Shown: piece by piece, positions 35,899 to 48,600 of the stretch
Numbering within the stretch: position 1 is the stretch's first letter
Layout: each line of letters begins with the position of its first letter
NCBI GenBank assembly: GCA_021432605.1
Contig: MU271147.1
Span: 1,178,001 to 1,242,000 of the forward strand
DNA from: Coniochaeta sp. PMI_546
Taxonomy: Eukaryota; Ascomycota; Sordariomycetes; Coniochaetales; Coniochaetaceae
DNA: 64,000 nucleotides
Direction of reading: 5' to 3'
Program-made: the position numbers and the translations under genes
Notes under the pieces: model-generated
Told to the model about the DNA's origin: nothing
The model's database searches: none
What the model saw: only the letters and a program-made list of their open reading frames with translations

Positions 35899-37541
35899 CT
35901 TTTGCACCTTCTTCCAAGGGACTGTCCAGCAGTTGAGGAGGTGGCGGGCAAAAATGCGATATAAAAAACCGGATAGTCAAGGATTGAGGCCCGGTACATT
36001 TTACTTTGACTTATTAGTGAGCGCCGGCTCCGGCTCACCGGCCGGCATCGCATAATTGTGGGGTAAATGGCGTCAGACCCCTAACCCTTGAGGTCCTCAG
36101 ACTGAGCTCCGTCTACTCTACGGTAAGATTCATCTTGAACAAACCGAAGATCTCATGGAATCGCATCATATCAACTCGAATAGGACGGACGCAGAGTCGA
36201 TCGAAAAGGATTAGGTCATATTCAGCGATCACCATCGCAATTTCCAGACATTGGTGATCCCACCGTGATGGCTCAGTCTGGAGACCTTAGAAGCATAGCA
36301 AGCCATCTTACTGCACGGCCATTTTCGTTCTTTCCACTCCACTGGTTATGATCTTGAACTTCGATGGTTTGCGGTTTCGAATTCCGTTGACAACCTACTC
36401 AGGCACTGGTAAGCTTTGACGCCGTTCGGGCCTTCAACGAGCGTCCGCGCCACTACCACGGAGCGTACAAAGTTAGAGGGACGAGCCCAAGGGTACATCA
36501 AGTCGACGGTATATAGCGGATGTTTCAAATTAGGGACGTAGTCGGTCTCTTATACATCTTTGATGCATCTCCAGACCTCTCATGGGTGGTCGGAAAGTAA
36601 GCTTTCCCATCTCTGATCTGTTTGACTCGACAGGAGGCAAGCCAGCGCTGTTGGACATGTTGAAGACATAGTGAGCTTCTGTACGGCACACAGAGAGACT
36701 CTCGGTTGGGACATTGCAAAGGTGTCCTCTGTCAAGGATGAGCAAGAGTTCGACAAGACTACAGCCATCCGAATTGTACATGTATATAGAGCAAGGATGG
36801 CGAGGCTTGCCGCAAGGTCGCCGGTGATCAAGCATATGTGAACGGTTAGGAGGATATAAGTCGACCTTAATGCGGCATATCTTTGTCACATATTCCCGCG
36901 CTCAGACCGGCCCGTATCATTGTGCCGTTGAAGTCTCTTTCAAACGCCCTTTTAGATAATTGGTAAATGCTCACTGGAGCTTGACGCGCTCGGAGTCGGC
37001 CGACAAGATGGCTCTTCCACACCCAAGTATTCATTGCAACCGGCGAGGGGGACGCTCTACATGACAGTCCGAGCGATGTACAGTCTAATTATACTTGCTC
37101 CAGACGCTCGCCAACAAAGTAGTTCATAATGACATCGGAACGTAGCCATCAGAAGCATGATTAACACACCTTTAGCAGGCTCCGCGAAGCTTGGACATGC
37201 TCTTTGGATATAGGCGGCCCGCTGCAAACCCATCCGGTTGAGCCATTACGACCCCACTGCCAATGACATGGTGTCGATTCTACCAGAAGATGGTGCCACA
37301 ATAAATCGAAGAGCACTCTGTTTTATGAATAGCTTTTTTCGTATGATTCCCCGAGGCCAGGTCGAAGTGTCCGGATGGAACGAGGGGCGTGTTCACAGAT
37401 TGCGCAGGACACGCGGGACGCGAGTGATGGCTCATCACGTACAATTAGTGTTTGGCGGCGTTTTATACACGTACAAGACCTTTGTCTAAGGTAGTCTGCA
37501 ACTGACACTTGCCGTTCCTTCCTTCCAGCCCTCAGCACCTA
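35899..37541. other. Intergenic region, 1.6 kb
   Basis: No ORF of recognisable family and no splice-supported gene. A single telomere-like CCCTAACCC is near 36080. Confidence 0.4.
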
Positions 37542-38097
37542 TCATGCCCCGTTCTTGACCAACTGTGTGACCGTCTCCTCGATCTGCTTGTCCGACAGAC
37601 CTAGGAAGTCGAGAATCGTTAGCTAGGAATTCCAAGCCGAGAAGAGCCGAAGGGGATTTGGGAAGATTGTTGCTTTGACGTTGAGGCGTACCTTCTAATG
37701 ACTGGCTTTTTTCCTGACCGAACTCTGGAAGCAACAGATTAGCACCGCAAAAGCCATACAGATTTCCAGCAGGACTGTGCTAGTTCCGCGTGCGTACCAT
37801 ATCTGGCGTAGACCTTGGGCGCGGTGCCGGCAGCGTCGCGGAGCATGATCGGGATGGTCGGGTTATTCTTCTTCATCGTCGGGTAGGCGCGCGTAAGGAA
37901 AGATCTGGACACAGATAGCTAGGTTAGCACTTGATCTCTCAGGGTCGAGCACTGTCAGGGGCTAGCAGAGCTTTCAACAAGCTTCAGCAGCAAATGGAGA
38001 GGTTGTCGCACCTTGTCGCGGCGCTTTGCTCTGAGGTCTGGCAGAACAGGAACCGGACCTCCCTGAGGGCCTTTGTGAATGCGTATTTACCCGACAT
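37542..38097 (-). CDS. nuo-10.5: NADH:ubiquinone oxidoreductase 10.5 kDa subunit (NDUFA2/B8)
   Basis: Four small exons on the minus strand: 38097-38012, 37904-37798, 37724-37692 and 37600-37542, giving 94 residues with matching phases. The product starts MSGKYAFTKALREVRFLFCQ and continues AYPTMKKNNPTIPIMLRDA, EFGQEKSQSLEG and ends IEETVTQLVKNGA. This is the L51/S25/CI-B8 thioredoxin-like fold of the small complex I subunit NDUFA2, located in the matrix arm and needed for assembly. The usual length is 90-100 residues. Because the longest exon is 107 nt, simple ORF calling misses it. It is head to head with the pyruvate carrier gene. Confidence 0.88.
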
Positions 38098-38569
38098 ATC
38101 TATAATTCGCTTGTCCGCAGGGTAACCGGGGAATGTGGCGGATCAATTGGGTCGTTGGGTTTCGGTGTCGCTTTTCAAGATGCTCCGATGGATTTGGAGT
38201 TGAAGTCGAAGTTGACATGCGGCTATTGCATAAAGTTATGCAACAGAGGACAGGGATATGCACATACTCAAAGCTTGCACAGATGCTGCTGCGTAAAACT
38301 ACTCAACAAGTTTATCTCCGTTATCGCCAGTGTGGATTTTTGAGCCTCGCACTCGGAATTGGGGACTTCCATCATCGGCGCCTCGCAATATCTGGACGAC
38401 GTTCGAGTCACATCGCCGCCCGCCAATTCAACGAACCTCTCCCCTCACTCATCATCCCTACACATCGCAAAGGACACAGTCTACCTTGTGTTGTGTATTC
38501 GCCACCGAACCGCATCACAACCACCCCCCTCAACCTCCGTACGGACCTCGACTACTCAACAAATCCACA
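38098..38569. promoter_or_regulatory. Divergent promoter shared by complex I subunit and pyruvate carrier genes
   Basis: 472 bp between two start codons of nuclear-encoded mitochondrial genes. The side near 38569 is pyrimidine/CA-rich. No further coding feature. Confidence 0.5.
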
Positions 38570-39152
38570 ATGTCATCAACGGCAGCAGCTTCCATCCTCC
38601 GCGCCTCACGGCCGGTCTTCCGGAGCACAAACTTCACCCGCAACGCCGCCTTCCGGAACGCCGGCAGCAACAGGCGCTGGCAGAGCACGACGGCCGAGGG
38701 CGCCCAGGCGCAGGCCAAGGCCAGCTGGTTCAAGCGTATGTGGGACAGCCCCATCGGCCTCAAGACGGTGCACTTCTGGGCCCCCGTCATGAAATGGAGC
38801 ATCGTGCTGGCCGGCGTCGCGGACTTCGCCCGCCCGGCCGAGAAGCTGTCGCTCACGCAGAACGCCGCCTTGACGGCGACGGGGCTGATCTGGACGAGGT
38901 GGTGCTTGATCATCAAGCCTAAGAACTACCTGTGAGTTTTTGCTCGTGTGCATGTGTTTTCGAGAATAAGGGAGGGGCCCTATGCTAATGCGATGTGTCA
39001 ATAGGCTTGCTGCTGTCAACTTCTTCCTCGGTGTCGTCGGTATCGTCCAGGTCACTCGTATCCTCCTGTACAACCAGTCTCAGAAGAACAAGTCACCGGT
39101 CGAGAAGGTCGAGGATAAGGTGAAGGAGGTGAAGGAGGCCGTCAAGGCATGA
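38570..39152 (+). CDS. mpc2: Mitochondrial pyruvate carrier subunit (MPC2/3)
   Basis: Exons 38570-38931 and 39005-39152 give 169 residues. After an N-terminal Arg/Ser-rich stretch (about 45 residues) comes the conserved MPC core: THFWAP-like TVHFWAPVMKWSIVLAGVAD, then LTQNAALTATGLIWTRW and AVNFFLGVVGIVQVTRI. Three short hydrophobic helices are visible, as in MPC2/MPC3. The C-terminus is a Lys/Glu helix. The protein forms, with MPC1, the inner-membrane carrier that imports pyruvate. Which paralogue (2 or 3) cannot be told from this window. The start is the ATG at 38570. Confidence 0.92.
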
Positions 39153-39730
39153 AGGAAGGAAGTCCGAGAGGTTGATTGCTGCGTTGAGGATGGGATTGAT
39201 GGATTGGTTCTTTCTACGCCTTAAGCCTTGGCTGCCAGCCGGTTAGTTGTCTGAGGCGGGCGGTGGCTAGGAACATCAGCCACGATATCCGAATGACAGG
39301 GTCCGGCAAGGTCAGGTCATAGAGGTCTGGCACGTCGTGGAGGAGGGTCAGAGCTGGAAGTGAAGTGTTGTTAGGCTGATATTCTTGCCTTGGCTAAAGA
39401 GCAAGGCTTTGCTCGTTTGCGTTGCGGCTGGCATGTACACTACCATTCGGTACAAGGGATTGCAATTCAAGCTAGAGTCGTTCTTCAGAGCAGGTTTCAC
39501 CATTCTTTCGAAATCGTTGCGGGAGACGCCCCAAGGAAACGCTCGTCACAAGCTACCATCGAGTTCCCCCCATCCCGCCAGCACCATGACACAGTTCCAG
39601 TAGCAATACACGACTCTCATACCGCACCCAAAGACTGCAAACCAAAAGCCATCGCAAACACAGTAGAAGACGCCAGGACTCCGCACAAGCCACATACTAA
39701 GTTACAAGTGCCTCACTCAGCAACCCCCAA
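39153..39730. other. Convergent intergenic region
   Basis: Between the carrier gene and the 3' end of the AhpC/TSA-like gene. No coding exon recognised. Confidence 0.4.
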
Positions 39731-40716
39731 TCACAGCCCCAACGCCCTAACACCGGCCTCCAAATCAAGCACATCATCCGCCCTCGCCGCCTTTCCGCCC
39801 CAGACCACCGTCCCCCGTCCATCAACAGCCCAAGCCCCCGCCTGCTGCCACTTATTCCCCATGACCGTCGTCGGGCCCTCACCGACATCACTCCCCACCA
39901 CCCCCGCCCCGCTCGAGACAGCCATCGTCCTCTTACCCTCCCTCTCGGCATCGAGGGCACTCTTGCCCTGCCCTGCCGTGCCCGTCCGCGAGATGGCGCC
40001 CGCCACGCTGGCGCCCAGCCACCCCTTCTCCTTCCACCCCTGCACCTGGGTGGACGGGTTGAGCACGTACCACACCGACCCCAGACCCAGGCCCCAGGCC
40101 GCGTAGATGGCGCGGTCCTCGTCTATCACCACCGACACGTTCCAGGCGCCGCCGATCAGGTCGATCCACTTCCGCGTCGCGGTGGGCGAGGAGTGGGAGA
40201 TGGCGATGCAGGATAGGCTGGTGGGGTACTTGTTTGCCAGGGCGCGGAGGTGGAGGAATGTCTTTTGGGCGACTGACATGCAAAAAGTTAGTTCATGCTG
40301 TGGTTGTTGTTGGGTTGGGGCTTTGGAAAGAGGGAAGATAACGTACATGCACAGCCAACGCAACGGAGAAAGACGACGAGGACCTTCTTGCCTCCGCCAA
40401 AGGTCAGCTTGCGATCGCGGTCGAGGGGTGCCAGGTCGCCGGGCTTGGGACACTCTGCTGCCACGGGGATGGGGGGCGGTGGGGGCGAGAGCCAGGGCTG
40501 GACGGTCAGAGGCAGGGATTTGACTGTCATCCACGCCGGCCACTTCGACGAGGAGTCATCGTCCTCCTCGTCGAGTCCCGGGACTGTGCCCGGCGGGGCG
40601 TTCTTGGTGAGCTTCTTGGGCTTGGGCTCTGGGGCGGTTGGTGACGAGAAGTTAAGGGTGTCGCTGTTGAGGCCGAGTTTGCGGAGGGCGATTTTTGTCG
40701 TTATGGCGGAGAACAT
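39731..40716 (-). CDS. AhpC/TSA (thioredoxin-fold) antioxidant-like protein
   Basis: Exons 40716-40347 and 40272-39731 give 303 residues. A Pro/Asp-rich N-terminus of about 90 residues precedes KKVLVVFLRCVGCAFAQKTF, the thioredoxin-fold strand and helix with a CxxC at the intron junction, similar to the AhpC-TSA_2/PRXL2 family. The following WIDLIGGAWNVSVVIDEDRA and LGSVWYVLNPSTQVQGW fit fungal relatives. Such proteins may reduce peroxides or act as disulfide reductases; activity here is not established. The C-terminus keeps a Gly/Thr-rich tail ending in WAVDGRGTVVWGG. No targeting signal is obvious. Confidence 0.78.
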
Positions 40717-43700
40717 GGTGGAGGTGGTCTCTATCGAGGGCCACGCCGATGTGTTGGTTTGAATATGGCCTCTGAGGCGTTGGTGAGTAGCGTGAGTCAA
40801 GGTTGGGTTGCACCTGGCATGGGACGTAATGTAATTTGAATGATGTTATTCAAAGGAGGAAATATGTACAAGATAACAGCTGTATAAGAGATATCGCAAC
40901 CTGAAAGACAGGAGTCGACCCCATTTTGAAACGCCAAACGCTGAGAAACAAATCGTCTTACCGTCGAGAAGCACTGACGCCCCAACGAGGCTTGCGGAAG
41001 AGGTCAAGGGTCTGGTCGACACAGGGGCCGTCGCAGATCTGTACCACCCCTGTTGACCCCTGACATGACCACGCGAGGCTGAAAGATCGACCTGCACGGT
41101 GGATTGCGACCCCTGGAAGGACCCTTGTTTCGTCTCAATTAGTGGATGGAAAATGCGGGGTGCGTGGGATTTTCAGCCTGGCCTCTGCGGAAGGTTGGCC
41201 TGTCCGCCACTATCGCAGACACATATGTCAAATGCTGCCAGCGGACATATCAGTTCATTTGGTCCCTTATTCGAGTCAGTTGCTGTCCATCGTGTGAATC
41301 ATATCGCCGAGTGCAATCGTCAGATCTCAATGATCAAGTCGAGACTAGATGCGCATTCAGGCGCCGTTGAAGATATAATTTGATAGTTGAAAGTCGTTGC
41401 CTAGGAGCACCGGCTCAGACGGGAACACGGTGCCGAACGTGAACAGAGGAGAAAGGTACTGCTTTGTCAAGGTCGCCAGTCCACAGCGGTATTGGCAGAG
41501 TCAGAACTGGCTCCTGTTTGCGTGAGTCACCAGTCGGCAGGTTCTCGGACGTCCAAACTCCGTTACAAACGGAAGGGAGCACATCGATCGCCTTTGCCGC
41601 GATTTCCTGGATTCAGTGAAGCAAAGGGGACAGAACTCCCACTAGTCACTGCTAACAGAATATCAAGTCTCCTCAACGAGGCAGACAAGCATTCATAGGA
41701 AAGTATAAAGATGGCCTCGAACTGCCTCTGCCTACCTGAGCTTCACGTAAAGCAATATAATCCACGCATGTACGTCACAGGCTGCCAATCCGGAACCACA
41801 CAGCCCAAACCAGAGGTCGTGCACACCACGCGCTTCCAAGCTTTACTCAGAAATGGATGCCATGAACGTGGACAATAATAGACACGGGAAGCGGGTGCGG
41901 TGCGGAGACAATGGAGAGCAGACAAGAACTTTAGGCTTGTATGTCCAGGATCCGAGAATTCGTTGGTGCTCGGTTGAGCATTCTGCTGCGTCCCGTAGGT
42001 CTCCAGGTTTCTGTCAGTGAAGCCAAGTGGGTCATTGGTGAGAAGGCTGTTCGGATGAAATCAAAATTCTGGGGAGTTGAAAGAAAGTGCGGCAGTAGTA
42101 AGCCGTGTGCTATATTCGGCCGGTGATATGGATTGGTGGATTCCCAGCGGAACGTCTTGAAGCCATATGACGCCCACTTATCCCACGGCAACGAGGGTAA
42201 AAGTGCCGAGTTGCAGACGACGAACCAGTCAACTATGATCTGTGAAAGTACGTGACGTGCCGGAACGGTCACTCGCAAGTCCGGTAAGAACCTGGGCCTG
42301 AGGACAGAGGCCCAGGTGGGCAGCCAGGTAATCTTCCTAATCGGAGATAGAGTCCTGCAACCGAAGATCGGTACCTCGCATAGTGCACAGAGAGAGTTCG
42401 TCGGCTTGACAGGCTCGGGTGTGTTACATTGCACAGGATCTGACTGTGGCTAGTTCTGTCCAACTCACACATCGGAGCCAACTGTCAGCTTGTCGAATGC
42501 GACCGGTCAACCAGGTCGTGCCCGGCCGAAGGTGAGGTAAGATCCTGGGATGTGTGGCATGGTTGTGGCTAACCACTTTTGAGCCGTTCACGCCAAAGGC
42601 TCTGGCCCGTTCCGTAGCTGCAGATGGCCAGTTCGAAGGATGCAGTTGTTGGCGCTGTGCCGTCCGGTGAAGTAAGACGTGTGGCTCTCCGCCCCTCACG
42701 TTTCCCGCTAGACGGCGGGTTGCGATAGTCATTAGGTGATGTGACGAGGCGACGCCGTGATGATGTATTGGCCAGTGCAGATAGGTACCTAAACGGATGT
42801 TGGCGGCTATCCCTTTCTGCGCGTAGTATTCAGGTCAGCCGCGATGTCTTACAGACGGCTGGCAGCCAGCAGGGGGACACATTGAGCAGTGACTATTCCT
42901 GATTGGACGCTGCATTCAACACAAGACTCGAGCTGAGACTGGTCAATTGTCCACGGCGGGTATGACAAGAGTGTAAAAAAAAAGCCTCCTTATTCTGGGA
43001 GGTCAGATCAGAGATGGTAAAAGTGCAGCGGGCATCGGGTTGAGGCGGACCACTCCAGGACAAAGGATATGGTCTGTAAGCAACCACAAGACCTGTGCAT
43101 TCTTCTCAAGCAGCTCTGCGTGAGTGTGGCAATGTCACGGCAAGAGCCACTCACGTAGATACCAAGTGCTAATGCACATGGTCAGCCTCCTCTGCTTCGC
43201 CGGCGGAGAAATGAGTAAGACCAAGCTAATACGGGTGAGCACCTGGGACATTCTGATGGCCACCTAGTGTGAAGTGCTGCCGTGATGGTAAGAAGATCCA
43301 ATGGCGAGTCTTTGGGGTTCACAGGGTTGTGGTTATGGCGGTGCGAGCTGTGGCTGTGGCTGATGCAGGTCGAGGCTCATGGTCGCAACTTCCGCCGATG
43401 ATTGGTGCACTTAATGCAGATAGATCTTGGGTACATGTTGTCGGTTTGTTCCATGTTGCCGTTGGTTCTGGATGCATGTGCCATTTTGTTGGAAGTCTAT
43501 ACGTATACACTATAGTTTGCAGTCCCTTTGACCACGCCAGGGCGGAAGAGCATGTGTCGTTCCCGGTGAAATCAAGCCGAATCCTAGGCATCGTCACTGG
43601 TCACTGACAACGTGTTTTAGGGCTGTGAGTTTAATGGCGGCCCCGCACTCCAAGTACCCCCAAGTACCTTTTCCTTGCTTGTACCTCTTTGACGGCAAGT

Positions 43701-45639
43701 CTAATCCGTCAGAAACGATTGCATTCTGAGGGTATCGAGAAGATATCGATGAGTTCAGACCACTAGAGAACTTTATAAAAGTCAAATTCCGGGTTGAGAC
43801 TTGCTGAGCTGGACTTGATCAGATATGGATCACGTCTCTAGATCTTGAGTTACAGGCGAGTGCGCTGTCTGAAGAGGAGTGGAGTAGACAAAGAATGCCA
43901 CACATCTCAGGTCCTTTACGCGTACAGTGCCGGTATTCTTGTCTGTTGCACTGTAACGCACTATAGTATGAAGCTGCTCTGTACTGCCAGGGGCCAAATG
44001 GTTAAGGGGAGACCCTCATTATCAGACGAAACTTCGGGTCACTGCCTCTACTCAAGCAGCATCACAAGCCAGCCGTCTGAATTATGACCCTGCAAATGCC
44101 AAGCCATACTCGGCTTATACGAATTACTGATGGACAGGCACATGGCGGATAGGAGGAAAGCTGCGGCTGAGGCTGGCTGTGGCTCACTAATGTGTAGCAC
44201 CTGTGAATTCAGAGAGACGTCATGGCTGCAGACTGGCCCTGGGAGCTGAAGGAAGGGAGAACACGATATGCTTGCACTGTGCGGGAGACTGGCACGGATA
44301 AGGCTCGGGACTCGGGACATAACCTCAACTACGGCTAGGATGCACATTTGGATGTCGAGACTGAAGACCATGGCGTCACTAGTGGAATGTGTACAACTGC
44401 ATTATCATTACGAAGGTGAGTCTCCAAACACAGCTCGGCGTAGAATGCTTGTGAGAAGCGGATGAAAAGCACAGCCAGGTCCAGACAGTGAATACGGTAG
44501 ACCTCTTCATCTGCGACGCGTGAAATACTCCGAAGGACGGTAGTGACCTGCCGTGACATCCATGGCATCCTTTTCAGGGCAATTACCCCCCTTTCTTCGG
44601 ACAGACTTCTGTTGGGGAAGGTAACAACAACTTTGGATTCTCGGATTTGGAAGTTGTAGAAAAGGCAGACGGGAGGCAGAGGAATGAAGAGGCACATACT
44701 TTTGGAGACATATTGTCGAACAGCCGAACACTCTTTCCCATCCCTGAGCCGTTATCGAATCCCATCAAATCCATTTAATACCATCAGCTTAATCCAGTGC
44801 TGGACTAGCGTCATTACGGATGTACTAAGGTATATCTACACTACCTACCTTAGTCCTAGCGCTACTAGCCGGGGGCTTGCTTGAATCGCTTTGGTGGACA
44901 TTGGCTTTGGACCATTGGCGGCCAAGTCGAACCCTCTGTGCACTGTCTGCAACTCTGCAGCACCTGCTCTCCACTTTCGTTCATTCGTTCACTTCCGCCT
45001 CTGATTCCCTTGTCCTGCCTTGTCGCCGCCGCCTTTGGACGTCAACCTCATTTACGACCTTTTACCAACACAAGATACACCTGGACCCTCACCAAGAGAC
45101 CCATCCTTGCTCTTTGCCGGCCAGAGTCGTCCGTCTCCAGATTTCCAACCAAGATCCTGTGCTGCTGGATGCAGTTATTTCACGCGTCTTGACGTTGGTG
45201 GCCCAAATATCGTCACGTCCTCTTTAAATTGGCCCTCCTATATTATTTTTTTGCCCGGCGCCTTCGCAACTCCCACGACCTTGCTTCTGGTCTCTCTCTA
45301 TTCACGGATTTTTTATTTTCAGATCTGGCATCTTCGGCGTCTTCATTGTCCTCTGTATTGATCAGCCGACGAGCTCTCTACCCCGGGCGTGCATTGCCGA
45401 CCTACGTCAGACTCCAAAGGATCCTCCTTTGCTCGAACACGACTTCGACGGGCACCTCTGTCGCCAGACTCGCGGTTCCCCTACTAGGCGCATATGCACA
45501 AAGTTAGAGACACCGAAATACATCCGCTCCTGAGCAGCTAGAAACCAGGAGGTCTCAGCCGTCCTCTGAGTCTTTGTCCTTTCGCACACATCTCGTCTGC
45601 ACAACGACTACCCTCGGAGACCGTTGTTCCCCCTCCCTT
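40717..45639. other. Gene-poor 4.9-kb region
   Basis: Short ORFs only (largest about 120 codons), none resembling a family; no pair joins across plausible splice sites into a convincing protein. The last 700 bp (44.9-45.6 kb) are CT-rich and are probably the promoter and leader of the Cid1-like gene. Confidence 0.45.
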
Positions 45640-48600
45640 ATGGACAGCCAGTCTACCACAGCTGAATCTAAACCTCGTCACCGACAATCAAATCCTTGGT
45701 CGAAAGCTTCTTCTGCAACATCTACCCCTAGAGTTTCTCCGGCGACCCAACTAGAATCCCCGCCTGCCCACTTCGCAACACCTCTCGATCTTCTACCAAT
45801 CCTGTCTCAGCAGTCGTCGCTCTATCAAGCCCAGCTTCTGCAGTATAACAAGCTGATATCGCCTGGTCGAGGCGGAGGAGGCGGTGGACCACAAACCTCT
45901 CCCCACGTCACCGCAGCTTCGCCTACCCACTTTCAGACCACCACACGGTCAAGATCATCCTCCAAAGTGTCGAACAAGGACAACTCAAGCTCGAGGCCTG
46001 GCGCTCAGAACTGCCATGGGAACAAGCCAGCAAAGAACTTACCCGAGAGCGCCGACCGCGCGTCCATAACACCGCCAGAGAAAGAGTTACCGCAGCCCAA
46101 GATGGCGGGCAAAAAGGCGGCTGACAGGAATTCTCAGCCTGCCCATCAGCTTCCCGCGCGGCCTCCACAAACGACACGGTCTGCACCTCCGGCGGCCACC
46201 GGTGAACATGCTGCTCTCTCAAGCTCCGTGCCGTCCACGCCCCACCAGCATGCACGGCAGTTCTCGTTCGGATCCAGAGAGCCCTCGCCGGGCGCCGCCC
46301 ACAACCACTCGCCTCGCTCAGCCTACTCAGAGACAAATAGCACGTTACCATCACTACGACCTCTGCCACCGCGCTTGGGGGGATGTCGTTTCGAAACGAT
46401 GCCGGCATACGGGAGGCGCCGCATGAACTACAGCATAGGCGATGAGAAGCTGGAGAGAGTGGATCTGGACAAGATCAAGAGCAAATTGTCCGAGGACGAC
46501 GAGCGGAAGCTCACCACAGATATGCGCGAGCTTTACGACCGGTTACTACCCACCGAGTCTATAGGGAATAATCGGCATAAACTGGTACAGAAGCTGGAGA
46601 AGCTGTTCAACGACGAATGGCCAGGGCACGACATCAGGGTCCACCTATTCGGGTCGTCTGGAAATCTGCTATGCTCTGATGATTCCGATGGTCCGTACAT
46701 CTGCTCTTTTTAAGACAAAACAGGATGCAACATGGCTAACATTGTCAACAGTGGATATATGTATCACCACCCAGTGGACAGAGCTCGAAAGTGTCTGCAT
46801 GATTGCCGATCTCCTAGCCAGACGTGAGTGCTATGCCTGCCCGTGGAAAGGAGCGCGGATTGCTGATATTGGTCACAGATGGTATGGAGAAAGTGGTCTG
46901 CGTTTCCCAGGCCAAAGTTCCAATCGTAAAGATTTGGGACCCGGAGCTGGGCCTCGCCTGCGACATGAACGTCAACAACACCGTGGCTCTTGAGAACACA
47001 CGGATGGTCCGGACCTATGTTCAGATCGATGAGCGCGTAAGACCTCTTGCAATGATCATCAAGTACTGGACTCGGAAACGTATAGTAAATGATGCGGGTG
47101 AGTCCTTCTGCCCTACACCTGTGCCTAGAGGACTCCGTTGTTGACCTGTTACCCAGCCTTCGGAGGAACGCTGAGTTCATATACGTGGATCTGCATGATC
47201 ATCGCGTTTCTTCAGCTTCGGGATCCCCCAGTGCTCCCTGCTCTGCATCAGCGACATCAGGAAAAGTTGACCGACAAGCAAGGGCATAAGAGTGATTTCG
47301 CCGACGACGTCGAGAAACTGCGCGGGTTTGGTGACAAGAACAAGGACAGCCTAGGCGCTCTCCTGTTTCAGTTCTTCAGATTCTACGCTCATGAGTTTGA
47401 CTATGACAAGTACGCATTATCCGTGAGGTTAGGGAAACTCATCACCAAATCCGAGAAGAAGTGGCATCTGGCACAAAACAACCGCTTGTGTGTGGAAGAG
47501 CCATTCAACACCGCCCGGAATCTGGGCAACACTGCCGACGACTACTCCTTCCGCGGACTTCACCTCGAGTTGCGCCGGGCGTTCGACTTGATCGCGGAAG
47601 GAGAACTGGAAAAGTGCTGCGAACAGTACGAGTTCCCGGAAGAGGAGCCGAGGACGTTATTCCAGAAACCGTCGGCCGCCCCGAGACCCATACTTGTTAG
47701 GAGCTCGTCACAACACAACTCGACCTCAACAAGGGGCAGTCGTGGTGGCTATCGGGGCGGCGGCGGCCGACAGTTTCATCGCAATGGCGGCAACAATAGC
47801 AGGCGGGCTTCAAGCGTGGCATCATACGACGCCAATGCATCATTCCCACAAGCAGGGACACAGTCGCAAATGACGCCCCAGGAGGCGCAGCTGCTGTGGT
47901 ATCAGGCTCAGCAGCCTCAACTGGCAATGCATCAAGACATTTTTGGTACTACCTTGAATGCTCTGCAAGCTCAAGAGAACAGTCTGAGGTTTCACCTCTA
48001 TACGCAGCAGCAAGCTATGCAGACCCAGCAGGCACTTGCTGTGGCTCAGCGCATGCAAAACGGTGGCTCGACACAGTCGGCGGATAGATCCCGGACGAAC
48101 TCGTTTGATAACCCACCGTTGACCGCGCCGATCCGGCCGGATATGCAGTACATCTACCCTTACCCGATGCAACCAAGTCCCTACTACGCTCACCCTGGCT
48201 TCACGACGTATCCCTCCTCGCCGTCGACCACTACTTCTGGCACTGCTACCGAGTTCAGAAGGAGCCTGCACAGATCCACCATCACCAGCGACTCCGGTCT
48301 ATCTACAGGAAGCGGGTCGCTTAGGTCGCAATCCCAGCCTGCGTCGCGCACATCTTTGCCTCAGGGAGCTCAGGGCGCCTCTGGCTACCCGACGGCCGCA
48401 CAAGGACCGACATCAGTGCCGGCGTTCCCGCTCCGGCAAATGAACGGCGTGACAGTACCGAGTTTCATACCCGATGAAAGACTCGTGCCAGACTACGGCA
48501 ACGATTCGATTAAACCGTTGTCGAACTCGCCCCCAGAGGACGATGGGCCGCGGTACGTTGGATTCTACGTGAATGAGGCGCCGAGCCCGATTCCAAATTC

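Noticed and set aside
36365-36390. tRNA B-box-like GGTTTCGAATTCC
   Set aside because: One base too long for the consensus, and no matching A box or cloverleaf arms upstream.
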